In this document: positions 52,372 through 64,000 of the stretch, piece after piece
How the letters are laid out: each line of letters opens with the position of its first letter
Numbering within the stretch: position 1 is the first letter of the stretch
Assembly: GCA_026168455.1 (NCBI GenBank)
Contig: CM047425.1
Coordinates: 93,065,580 to 93,129,579, forward strand
DNA: 64,000 bases
Direction: 5' to 3'
Source of the DNA: Theocolax elegans
Lineage: Eukaryota > Arthropoda > Insecta > Hymenoptera > Cerocephalidae
The notes under the pieces: model-generated
The model's input: the letters and a program-made list of their open reading frames with translations, nothing else
Told to the model about the DNA's origin: nothing
The model's database searches: none
Program-made: the position numbers and the translations under genes

Positions 52372-55300
52372 ATGGTACCGAAAACTGGACACGGACGATC
52401 AGTCCTCGATAGTAACAATGGGTCTGAAAAATCAAGAAAATTGTCAGACTCGACCGTTGTCGATAAGAAACGATGGACTGATCTTAAGGATTCGATGTCG
52501 ATGGCGATGAAATGGTTGGATAACAGAGTCGCTGACAAAATGGACAAATACTGGTCTCGCCTTCCGAATTTCGCTGGATCGGCTGCTGCGACGTGTGCTA
52601 TTTTTCTTCTAGGAGCCTGTTTTCGAGGTGATTTAACCTTAGTTTGGCATAAAGAACGTATCTTACTTTTCACGTATAAAACATAGATTTTAGTTATATT
52701 TTCAATGTGGGTTTGATCTAGTCGTTAATAATAATTTTAAGTAGAAAAAACGACTGTAAAAAAATAAAAAATATTAGGAATACAATTATTTGTAAACAAT
52801 ACAACAATGGAAACCAAAAAAAAATGCTTACAAAATATAAAATTCATTTAAAACGTTCACCAAATGCACCACTTAAAAGTTTTAAAGCCCTCAGGCTAAG
52901 CTCCAAAGCCTACTTCAAAACGTTTCACATGTTGATCGAAATTTGTATACAACATTTAGCCCTATGAAGAACAATGTCCTATTTGTAGATTTCAAACAAT
53001 AAACATTAATTAATTTTAGTTCTATATATATATAATTTATTTCTAATTATTTAATGTCAAATTATGATCCATAATTATTTTACGTACAATACATTTAGTA
53101 TATTTATTGATAATACTGTACATTACTTCATAGAATAATTCTTAACACACTGGAAATTCATTATAAATCTTATAAATATTAACATCATAATATAAATATT
53201 ATGAATTAATTTAAAAAAATCGTGTAAGATATTTGCATTGATATAAATATTTATACATTATCTTTATCAGTACACTAGAAAGAGAGCCAACATTAATACA
53301 ACCGTGTCTACAGTCTTTTAATTTAGATAAAAATTGCAATTATTACTATATTACACATTATTTAGACGACTGATATATGTTTCTGAATAATTATCATTTT
53401 ACATGCCAAATTTATAATATGACGGTTTTTGTATAGCAAATCTCATACTTTCAGCTTAAATCTTGTATATATTTAGAAAGATATTTCATGAATTCCAGGA
53501 TGTATTTCTATCTTTTATATAATTATATATCAATTTTTAAAGTCCGCATTTCAAAGATTTCTAAATAAAGAAATTAATAATGATTTTAAAAAATACCTAT
53601 CATAATACTTTGGCATGTGTCAATCTTTAATTGATACAATCTTATATTAATCGTACTTCTGCCGATAATATATCAATTTATAATTATGTCTGTAATTAAA
53701 AAAAATGAAAACTTATGTGACTTTGACTGATGTAGAAAAGCGATAATTATATGTTCTAGTAACAAGTTCACTTTTGTAATGTAAGGTTCGATACAATCAG
53801 AAAAATTATTTCCCTATTCCCTATAATAAATACAGTGATGAATTCTAATTCTAGTACAAGAAAAACTAATGCTGCGAGTGTGAAATTTTGAGACGCACTG
53901 TAAAAATTCCCATACCATATTAAGTTTCAAAGGTTCTATTCAGAAAAAATTACGGTACTAAATCAAAGTTACTTCAAAATTTCAAAACGAAGGACACAAG
54001 TGTAATTTACAGTTAACTTTATTTCCATTAAAATAAAAAAAAGTCAATAAAAAAATTATTGATTTAATTCTCAATTAATACCCAACTTTGATATTAATTA
54101 AAAACTTCAAGTAATTTATTTAGATTTTTTTACTTTTGTGTGGCGTCAGACCTGTAGGAAACGGTTTTTTACCAAACTCCAGGATTTGATTTCTATTATA
54201 AAAATGTGAAGTAAGCCGAAGTTAGAGATGCCAATAGCTCTTTACAGTGAAAGCAAATAACAACCAATTCCGCAAAAACGTGTTTAACTTTGGTCGCTTA
54301 TAACTGTGAAATAAATAGAGAGATGCTCTCAAACTTAAGTCTAGAAGAAAGTTGGGATTGCGTAGATTAGATTTTAAGGGGGTGGCATACCCGGTGGGTT
54401 ACCGACCGAGCAAAAAACGACAATTATTGCATTTATTTAAAAAAATATGTAATTTAATGCAAAACCCAAATACAGAAGCACTAGGTAATAAAATAATAAG
54501 TAATTCTACGAAGTTCCAGGTCAATACGATAAAGACACCCTAAAAAATTTCTGCATCGAAAATTTACGATTATCTCTGATTTTAATTTTTACATTTTAAC
54601 ACTCGCACTCGTTAACATTTTACTTACCGTCTGTCCGTCAGTGTCTTCGATGACTGAAGTAGGCGAAGTTTGAAGTAACAAAAATTAATTTGCTTTGAGG
54701 TGTTCAGGTTGATATAAAATTTGATGCTCTTGGATATTAGCACCCAGTTATTGCCTCTTGGTTACTCAAAAGAGAAAGAGTCTTTATTTTTACTCGTATT
54801 CGGAGACACCGATTAGCGAAAAGGAATTATACCTTTTCCTCTCAACTTTCATCGTCCAGCTGAGTTGATTTCGTACTATGAATACACACTGTTAATTCAT
54901 ACAATACACTAGAAGTTATAGATAATATCTATTCAAGCTTTATATTATTTTCTGCTATTTACAGTCAAAAGATAAAAACAATACTATAATAAAGTTTGAT
55001 TGAATTAATAGTAAAATATAACAAAAATGAAATATTAATATCCGTCGGAACACTTTAAATTCGGGGTTGCATAGAATAAGAAACACTATACTGATAAAAA
55101 ATGTAGTGATTGCACTATAATGTTTCATTATAAATTTATGTAATTTACAATATACAAAATGTCCAACTTAGAACTTACAACTTACTTGGTTAATTTACGC
55201 AAGTATTGCATTGTTAGTTCTGTGAATAATAATTACAACATTCTTTTGATTTATTTATTATTATACTTAATTGTTGTTATTTTTGGTATTAATAAAATAA

Positions 55301-58300
55301 AGTTGTTAAAATGATATTTCCTGTGTATACTCAACAATTTAGAAATTGTTTTAAAAAATTAATTTGTTAAAACACGATGTTAAAATATTGGTTACGAACG
55401 TATTTACACTTACATATTTTTGGGATATGTAAATATAATGCACTCCAGAATAATATATTTAATGTATAATACTTTTTTCTATTTTTTATCATAGATTTAT
55501 TGTGTATATTTCGTATAAGGGGCCAATTTTATTAAAAATGATGATTAAAAATTATTTTAATAAGAATTAAATGTAATTATTTATTTATTTGAAAGTTAAA
55601 TTTTATTCTTATTTAAATATTTTTTCGATTATAAATGAAATTTAATCCCTATAATTGAATACATATTTGTTGAAATAGAAATTGAATTTAATAGTTAATT
55701 AGTGGTCAATCTAATTAAAAAGCTAATCGATTATTGCAACTCACGTGTGAGGGACACATTACACTTAAACGAATGATCATAACACCAGACATAAAATTTT
55801 TAGAACAAAGTAGACCAGTTAAGATGCTATAAATTTCAGTCAACGAAATTTTATTACGTCGAAAAATAGCGGAGGTTCTTCACTCGCTCCAGGTTTTCCC
55901 CACCACCTCCGTATATAGCCTAAGAGTAGAGGCTCTATACTCGAACTAAAGTCCATCACAGTCGATTCTTTACTTACATCGCATTTTTCCTCGCATGTGG
56001 AGGATCTTTCCTCTTTGTACCCCGCTCCCGATTATATCGGCGTAGAACCTTCTCGAATTTTCTCGTCGCTATATATACATCCAAGAGGCGGGATATATAT
56101 ACCTACGTGGTGCGACTTCTAACCAAAGGGTAGAAAAGAAAAGTAGACGACGATGTGTGTAAAGACCTAGGCTATCGGCAAAATATTATGAGTTTATGAG
56201 AATTTTATGGGACAACGTTCAGCGCTAAATTGCTCCATGAAAGCGTCGCTTTATTGTCAGCGTGAAATCAGGCCTTACTCCGCAAGAAATAAAAGAGACA
56301 CGAGAAGAAGCCAAGGTCTCCAAATGTGAACGATATTTATATACGTATATAGATGCTTCCATCCTCCCGCACACACCCACACACAAGGTTGTCTTGTATA
56401 ACAGAGTTTTAAGTCGAAAGGTTTTCCTGCACGTACATTAGACCCTTTGATGGAATTTATTTTCTACGCACGGAAACGTTTTCGCCCATCTGCCATTTAC
56501 GTTATCTCTTGCATTATTATGGGTGTAATTGACTATTTATCTCTATCTCTATATTTTGTGATAAAACACGCGGTTACTCCGGACCATCATTTTGTCCGAC
56601 TAGAACTCTCTAACTAGAACCTTTGAACAACTAATCTGCCCTTATTTTTCAATTATTATGCTCTGAAACATTTGTAATTAGATTGTTTATCTTACCGACG
56701 AACGAATTTTTAATATAATATTTTAAATTGCTTTTGAATTTTAAAGGAAAATGCAACCTATTAAATTTAATTCAACGGGCATTCAAAACTATAATAATGC
56801 AATTAAACAAGCGTATAGAGAATTTATACAAGTATATAATTAATAGAATAATCTGTTTATGAAATCGAAAGAAAAATATATATTATTGATAAATACTAAT
56901 TTTATTATCCATCAATGAGGTTATTCATTAACTTAACGTTATCATTCAAATTTTGAAATATACCTATGATTCCAATGCGTAAATTACATAATTATTGACG
57001 TTGTCAATTATATTTCAATTCAAGAAACAATACATCCCATTCACAATAAATATTCTGCAGAATATTCGACATAATTCAATTGAACCCAATAATATATTCA
57101 ACAATGAAATTTTAGAAGCATTTGAATATAATATGTAATAGAAGTCGAAATTTATGTTAAATTTTATTGTTAACGTATATGAAATAAATAGAAAAAATAA
57201 GTTATCAAATAGTAGTAAATTTAATTACGAAAACTACTGGATAGAAATATAATGTATATCGAAATAAAAGTAAAATTTGGAAACTAAGATGATTCTTAAT
57301 AAGCAGAATAATAAAAAAATTTAATAACTTTGACCATAAAAATACTGTTCGACAAATATGATAATATTATGAGTAATCGTGGACGCAAAATCGACAACAT
57401 TGATCGAGCATGTCGTACAACCTTATGTATATATACATATAATATATATATAGTTTTTCTCCATCTACATCTATATAGAAGTAGACATACTTGCGTGTTT
57501 GAACATAGACGGCGCGTCGACACCGGTATACATTTTTCTCACTTTTCAGGTGAATGGATGTTGATATTTGTGCATTTCGCCCGACGCTTTGGGTACGGTG
57601 GTGAGTCTGCGGTCAACATATCGAGCGACGACAGCAGTGCGTCACACTCGATCAGCCAGTTCTGGGAACGTCTATCGGAGATCCCGTACCTACGGCACTT
57701 CGGTATCGCATGGGTGGTTGCAGTCTGCGTTTCCTACACAGTGTATTTTAGCGTTGGCGGCTTCCTTCACGTAAGCACTTTTCTCCGATAGCCATCGGCA
57801 CCTAACCCTCTTTCCAACCACCCACTTCCCCTCCACCCTCCCGTCTGTATATGTATAAAGGATGTAGCCAATGAAACTGTTTTACGTTCAAATCGTATTC
57901 TCATCCACTCTCCATGTTTCTTCCCTTTTTTTTCTTGTTTTGTGTATTTATGTTTTCCTTTACTCAGTGGGTGCACCTTTTTTTTCTTCGGTTTACTGCG
58001 AGTACTATTTGATAATAATCGAGGCATGCAAGTGTATGTATATATGTATTTATATACATCAATAGATAAGTCATAAAAAGGATGGCTGTCACTATCGATG
58101 CGCATGATACTATCGGCTGTCAGTGTTTCATTTTATTATTCGAACTAGATGTATATATATATATACTACGCACTCTTTCGCTTGGATGAGTTGGAAATTG
58201 TATTATGCTTGGAGAGTGGTTTAAAGAGAAATTTCAAATCGAAACGTTTCCGATAAATAGATGATTCTTTGTTTTTTTCATATTTATCGATGGTTATGAA

Positions 58301-61300
58301 CTATATGAAAACGCTTTTAGGATACGGATGTAAAAACCTCCGTTACAAACTTGGATTTTTTAAAATTATTTGAACTATAAAAATAAGTTAATGGTACATT
58401 TAATGTAATTATCACAAACAAATTTTAGATTATTTTTTGTTCTTGTAGTTCGTTAAAAACTATAATTTATTCCATTATATAAAAGCTACATAGTTCATTA
58501 TAATTTATCATATGTGAAGAAAAGACTATGCGACTTAATTAATAGTAAAATTACGGTCAAATAGTGATATTTTACAACAACTTAACCGTATTATCATGAT
58601 ATGTTTTTATAAATAAGTTTTTACGTGTTTAATATAAAAAAAACAAGTTCTATTTTATCATCTAGAAAGTATACCACTCCATGCACGGTTTCATCGACGT
58701 CGGTAACATTCGTCGCATGAACAATTTTCATTGGAACATGTCAGCATGTAGCTTGTAACTAGCGTAAAACGTGCGCGGTTTGCGCCACCATACGCGTAGA
58801 AGGTACGGAGATTCAGAAATGTGGGTAGTATGGAGAATAGACTAGGTATAAACGACTAGTGCAATTGCGCTTACAATTTAAAATTCTATTTTTTTTAGTA
58901 TGAGCCACAATCCACGGAGCTCTTCCACAAAAGTAAAATAATTTTTTAATAAATTATGCATTACGGGTCTCTAAAATTAGTTATACTTAAATTATTGTTA
59001 TATAACATTTTCTTTTTATTAGATATATCATTTAAATGCGTTAATACATAAAATCTCATATGTTTCGTGTGTTTGAAGTTCATTGAATTTACAACTTTAG
59101 TTAATAGTACGTGCCCTTTAATTGAATAGACAATAAACAGATACTTGTTTACTAGTACCTGAGCGTGTCGCATTTATATATTTCTAATTGAAAAGTTTCA
59201 TTCACGTGACAGTAAAGAGAATAGTCCGCCGATTTCCAATGTCCCTTGTCCAAAACTAAAACTGCGGACTAAAGTCTCTCGAGTGCACAGTATATATATA
59301 TAAGCTTAAAGAAGAATAGGAGATTCCGCGTGAATAAACGAGGAGCTGTTTACCGCGTCGTTTATTCGTCGTCGCGCGTATTCGCGTTTACGCGATTCTC
59401 CGACCCCGTAATTACTCCGGAGAGCGAATTGACTGACGTCGCTCTATAGGTATGTTTTGTTGTGCCTCGCTTCCAGAAAATGAACGCGGGGTGAATGGGA
59501 GAAGGGGTAAAAAAAAAGAAAAGTTCGTTCACCGATTGAGTCGCTTGCGATCGCAGTTGGTGTGGTTATCCCGTTTTTCAACTTTTTTTTTACATTTGCG
59601 CTTTTCTCTTTCCACTGTCCTCGCTTGCGACTCTCCTCCCTTCGATTTTTTCTGTCTAGTAGAAAAGTAAAAAAACGCTGAAATAGACTGTAAATCATTT
59701 TTACGAATACGAACCGCTTCTATGAAAGATACTCGGCTTTTATGAAGTTTTATATATATATGTATGCATATATAGTAATGTAGTTGCGGTTTAAAATTTG
59801 TTTATATATCAAGATCGATATGCAAGATGATTTTTTTCTTTATCTTGTGATATACAAGGTGCAGCAAAGAGACCCCGCTAGTGATGAATTCATGAAATAT
59901 TTATATTTTAAATATTAATATTTTGTAAATCGATATTGCTGAAAATCTTGGGTAAAAATGTGTAAATTAGTTGTATGTTTCATAATGAGTTAATTAATAA
60001 TCATAATAATGAATTTAATAAATTGGATGAAACGGGTGAGTGGGAGGTCATACAAAATAAACTACACAGATTCGCGGGATAACAATACCACTTATTTCAG
60101 CGTAAAAACTTATGATACTGAACAAAAAATCGAAATTTTTTTTTATTTTAAATGTTTAAAATGAGTTAAATTGATCAAATTATTATTCTAAAAGCTCAAA
60201 AACACAATAGATAGTGTAAAAATCTGTACGGGATGGAAGTTCGCAATTTCATGTGTTTAAATGCAAAATATTAAAATCAAAATTTTTGGAACGTCTCAAT
60301 ATGAATCTTTCCAACTAAAACTAACGGGGTTCCCTTTAAGACATCCTAGAAAAGCTAGAAAAAATTCATAAACAATTTCTGCCGTCCCAATTTTGAACAG
60401 TGTCTCGATTACGGATGGTAACACGCATTTTCACAGGCAGAAATTGTTTATGAACTTTTTCTAGCTTTCCTAGGATGTCCTAAAGAGAACCGCGTTGTTT
60501 CTAGCCGACCAGATTCATATTGACACATTTTACATATTTAGATATTAATTATTTTGCATTTAAACACATGAAATTGCGAAATTCCATCCCGTACAGATTT
60601 TTACACTATCTATTGTGCTTTTTAAGCTTTTAGAATAATAATAATATTAAACATTCAAAATAAAAAAAATTTCGATTTTTCGTTCGTTACGAACATTGTG
60701 AACTTTAGTATGAAAAAACTCATCCCGAATAGAGGGCGAAACCATAACAAGCAACCAATTTATTAACTAAATATATTTACGTCAAATATCGATAACCTCA
60801 AGTTATATATTTATTTTAATTCTAAATAACTATATCGTGACAATCGACGCAATAAACGTTTAACAAATCCTGTTCAACTAAAACGCATGCAAGTTAGAGT
60901 ACGAAACCTTCTTGGGAACGTATTCCGAGTTGATCTGCCGCAGTTTATCGACCAGTGGATTGGCGAGCCAGGAACCGGGAACGTCTATGTTGATTTAAAC
61001 ACCTCGCGCGTCTCGACGTCTCGAGAATTCTGACGCAAAGGTGTTGGCCAATATAGAGTTGCACAGTTCTATATTTCACACGAGAGATCAACGTAAAAAA
61101 CACAACACGATCGCAAGCACGATAAGCAATCGCGGGAAAAACGGTATCTGTCCGAAAAGACCGGAGATTTAACCGATCACCGTACAAATGTTGGATAAAA
61201 TAAAATCCAAGTAATACCGTGGGCTTACTTACTGCCGGGCATTCAAACGCTTAGGTCGTCGCAACAAGAAAAGCACCTTTTTTTCACGCGCGCCCAAAAA

Positions 61301-62483
61301 TGTCGCTTATCTCCTTGCACGCCTCCTCTCCGTAACCAATATAGGATTTTACCAATTTTATTTGTAATTTCGTACGAATTGCATCAAACAAATGAAATAA
61401 TACCATTTATTAATTACATAACCTTTTTGATTTTTGTATTTAAATGTATATATAATTACGTTAACGTAGTGAATTAATCCTTTTAAATTGTGTATATGAC
61501 TAAAATATAAAAATATAAATGGCTTTTTTTTGCGAATTGGACATTATTTAATAATTCTTTATTAAAGTTTAAAGCTTTTATACGTATAATAGAGGTATAT
61601 TAATGTTCGACATACTGTACAGTTGTATGCCCATTTTTACAAATACTTTTATAATACAAATTAGTGAAAATTTTGAGTATACTAATTAAATATAAATATA
61701 TAATTAAATATAATTACATATACATTTTATCCACCATATTTTGTATTTAGATACATAATTCACGAATTTGGTAGTATTAAGTTTAGTGTATTTTTGGTAT
61801 TAAATTTCCTTGAAATATTGATTTAATTATTATAATAACACGAAGAAACCTAGTATTACTTATTACTACAACCGTTACCAGTAAATAATATGCAATATTA
61901 CAAGAGATAGATAAAAAACTCGTAGAAATATATACCAGCATTATTTGAATACTTTCTATTGCATTATATAGGTGCAGTTGATTAATTACATTTTTAATTC
62001 TTAATATTATTCCTGTATATAATTAGCTAGATGTTTCATCATATTTTTGATATTTTTATAAATACATTTACATTTCGATGAAATATTCAAAATAATGTTA
62101 GCTTAATGCTTCATATACCAAATAAACTTGTACGCGTTACTCTATTAAAATGTATTGTATTTATATATATATATATATACATATATACGTATAATTTTAA
62201 TAATTAAATGATCGATGGCCTAATTTTGTCGCAGTGGTACTTTTACGTTCGACAACGTGATAAAGCTGAAGAGTGGAAATGTCAACCGTACAAGTGGCTT
62301 TCACCTGATTTGGAAAAGCACGAGATAATTTTAGGAGTATGTAGCTTGCTGTGTACTAATACTTTGACGTCTGCTTTTGCAACATATGTGTTAAATGGCG
62401 GACCTTGTATGATATATTATGGATTCGATGATTATACTTGGCTCTGGTGGTTCCTGCAGTGGCCGGTAATGTATGTCATACTG
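52372..62483 (+). CDS. Fatty-acid hydroxylase / sterol desaturase superfamily protein, N-terminal part
   Basis: Three exons join in phase: 52372-52627, 57550-57770 and 62235-62483, giving 242 codons. The next donor (CTG|GTAAGT) points past the window end. An in-frame TAG at 52357-52359 supports the ATG. The first ~65 residues are polar with KRWTDLKDSMSMAMKWLD. About four hydrophobic segments follow: FAGSAAATCAIFLLGACF, FGIAWVVAVCVSYTVYFSVG, LGVCSLLCTNTLTSAFATYV and WLWWFLQWPVMYVIL. Between them is WYFYVRQRDKAEEWKCQPYKWLSPDLEKHEI written here in parts: WYFYVRQRDKAEEWKCQPYK, then WLSPDLEKHEI, a block I recognise from invertebrate members of this superfamily (lathosterol oxidase / FAXDC2-like). 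Members are ER di-iron enzymes that hydroxylate or desaturate sterols and lipids. The metal-binding histidine boxes normally come after this region and are not visible, so activity cannot be judged. Introns are 4.9 and 4.5 kb. Confidence 0.7.
52628..57549 (+). other. Intron 1 of the hydroxylase-like gene
   Basis: 4.9 kb, phase 1, donor GTGATT (non-optimal), acceptor TTTTCAG. Mostly AT-rich. It contains a diverged half-copy of the 49410 foldback element at about 54140-54370, and a GC-richer island at about 55850-56480 that could be regulatory. No exon was recognised inside it. Confidence 0.6.
54140..54370. mobile_element. Diverged half-copy of the 49410 foldback family
   Basis: It shares in order with the left arm at 49370-49600: aggaaacggttttttaccaa, actccagga, gaagttagagatgccaatag, ggtcgcttataactgtgaaa and agttgggattgcgtagatta. 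No right arm follows; the similarity ends in gattttaagggggtgg. It is an old, truncated member of the same family. Confidence 0.6.
57771..62234 (+). other. Intron 2 of the hydroxylase-like gene
   Basis: 4.5 kb, phase 0, donor GTAAGC, acceptor GTCGCAG. GC-richer patches lie at about 58660-58830, 59220-59660 and 60900-61340, and a long foldback element at 60100-60700. A TA run (59288-59302) precedes the GC-rich patch and could act as a TATA element of an alternative promoter (inference). No exon recognised. Confidence 0.55.
60108..60690. mobile_element. Foldback (long inverted repeat) element
   Basis: Arms of about 280 bp meet around 60415. The left arm carries gtgtaaaaatctgtacggga, ttcatgtgtttaaatgcaaa and tagaaaaagctagaaaaa-type sequence; the right arm contains the reverse complements (tcccgtacagatttttacac, tttgcatttaaacacatgaa). 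The central part has ataaacaatttctgcc facing ggcagaaattgtttat. No coding frame. The transcript of the host intron could form a long hairpin here. Confidence 0.7.
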
Positions 62484-64000
62484 GTAAGTTGTATTTATTG
62501 CTCTCCACTGTTAAATTTAATATAATCTCGTTACGGTATAACCAATATTATTTTTTCATTTCGAAATGTGTTATATTAAATTTACAATTATAAATATGCG
62601 TTATAGCGAGTTTGAACGTTCGTAAATCCGTAGTTCTCTGCGGATTTTGAATAAAAGGTTAAGTGAACGTTTATTTAAACCTATACGTAAAACGTACAAA
62701 TCGTAATTTCAATCTATAAGAGGCAGCTGCTTGCAAAATCGCATAGACTGACTTCAGAGCTTTAAACGGCTCTTTACATTGGCTAGAAGTGAAGTCAGAA
62801 GTTAGATGGTAGGATAGCTTTCGAGGAAGCTTTCAACTTCCGGCGGTCTGTTCCGGCATCAACGATTTCCATTGCAGCTTGTTTCAATCACCTCATTTTC
62901 TCTTCTAAGAACCAATGTTCAACTGAAACGACTCTCCTATCCTACACTTGATAACTAAAGCTGTCTATAGTTCCCATGATTACGTTGTATCATGTATGCT
63001 CTACCAATTTCGTAAAATTTCAAATTCGTCAAGTAAATTAATTAAATATTATGAACATTAAGTTATCGACATAAAACGTTTAATCATAATAATAAATTAG
63101 ATAATGTAATTATAACGGCCAATTCAAAATCATTGATCCATGTTGATATGAAATTTCTAAAGTGTTATCGTAAATATAATGAAAATATATTCATATTTTC
63201 TTTTAATTTATCAAACTACTACCTGTTAGTAAAACAAGTTAAAACTGTCTATAATAGTTTAAAAAAAACAGTCAGATCAATTTCAAAGACAAATTATTTA
63301 AATTATACATATAAAATCTATTAAAATAATAAACAAACTATAATCACTCGATATTCTTCCGTACAACATAATTATAACAACTTTTTATTTCACGAATGTA
63401 TGTCTATTTAGTGTTACGTGTATAAAATTGTATTTCATAATCCACAAATCTGAGAGGAATAATTAAAATTCACCGTTAAAAAATGTCGTAAGCTGGATGA
63501 AAAATATAAAGTGAAAACAATTTGATGTTTGTCGTATCGAAGTTTGCTAGGAAGCTTATTATACCAAGCAAACGGTATAGCAGAAGAATAAACATTTTGC
63601 GCGCATCCCACCCTTCGTACACTATTTCATCGAACGTTTTCAATTATGAGAACGCGGCAACTCCCACGCCTGCATTTACCTCTTGAATAATATACAACTT
63701 TAAAGTAGACGATCCTCATCGCGAACAGAGAAGAAGGACTTATTTCGCGTGATAAAAGCCACCGCGGAAAGCTCAACTTATTGAAATATCTCGTGCGCGG
63801 AAAACGCAAGAGCTCGTGAGAAGCAAGGGGCTGGCTTTTCGCGTAGATGACATCCTCTTTGATTCTTGCGAGGCGCGTGAAACTGTCGACGGTACGACTT
63901 GCTCCGAGAAATCACGAGAGACAATCCAAGGGAACGACGAAGACTCAGAAAATGGTAAAATTTTAACATAAAACATTCTAAGACGTAGAAAAGAATTTTT
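62484..64000 (+). other. Start of intron 3 of the hydroxylase-like gene
   Basis: It follows the donor GTAAGT after ...MYVIL and runs to the window end. It holds AT-rich DNA and GC-richer patches at about 62700-62970 and 63550-63950. The short minus-strand frames in the last patch overlap each other and show no domain, so none is called. Confidence 0.5.

Noticed and set aside
57767..58105. 112-codon minus-strand frame
   Set aside because: It overlaps the splice donor and start of intron 2 of the hydroxylase-like gene, is rich in Lys from poly-T tracts, and has no domain.

Overview
This window looks like insect nuclear DNA, most likely Hymenoptera (an ant, bee or wasp). The organism call is an inference from several things: spliced genes with GT-AG introns of 50 bp to about 5 kb, an AT-rich background broken by CpG-rich islands, many short simple repeats, and many short foldback or MITE-type elements. 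No species marker is present. No rRNA, tRNA, CRISPR array or bacterial-type operon was seen.

Region by region: 1-10180 is AT-rich non-coding DNA with GC-rich islands and no supportable exon. 10181-20710 is the most interesting part. It is a ~10.5 kb unit bounded by matching inverted ends (TACTCTCTAAAAAT...) with a TA at each junction. Dense arrays of a small palindrome (TTCACTAATT/AATTAGTGAA) lie just inside both ends. It carries two minus-strand genes: an 850-aa intronless C2H2 zinc-finger protein that looks like a transposase, and a 10-exon, 664-aa SAM-domain protein of the SAMD3-like kind. The first gene lies entirely inside intron 1 of the second. Both starts sit just behind good splice acceptors, and a consensus donor lies upstream, so one leader exon could serve both. 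I read the unit as a DNA transposon of a poorly described type. 20711-34053 is non-coding and holds a solo LTR at 26547-27938 with an ATAG target duplication and a nine-copy 25-bp tandem repeat.

34054-43515 (+) holds the last eight exons of a scaffold protein with three PDZ domains; its 5' exons were not found. 45564-48544 (-) is a complete eight-exon RAD18 gene (RING, UBZ, SAP, RAD6-binding helix), tail to tail with the PDZ gene. 48545-52371 is intergenic and carries a foldback element and a recent tandem duplication. 52372 to past the window end (+) is the N-terminal part (242 codons in three exons) of a multi-pass membrane protein that I place tentatively in the fatty-acid hydroxylase / sterol desaturase superfamily; its diagnostic histidine boxes would lie beyond the window.

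The three host genes have no obvious shared pathway (scaffolding, DNA damage tolerance, lipid oxidation). The two genes inside the 10.5 kb unit probably work together as an element. Splice joins were worked out by eye from phase and consensus, and no transcript data were available.
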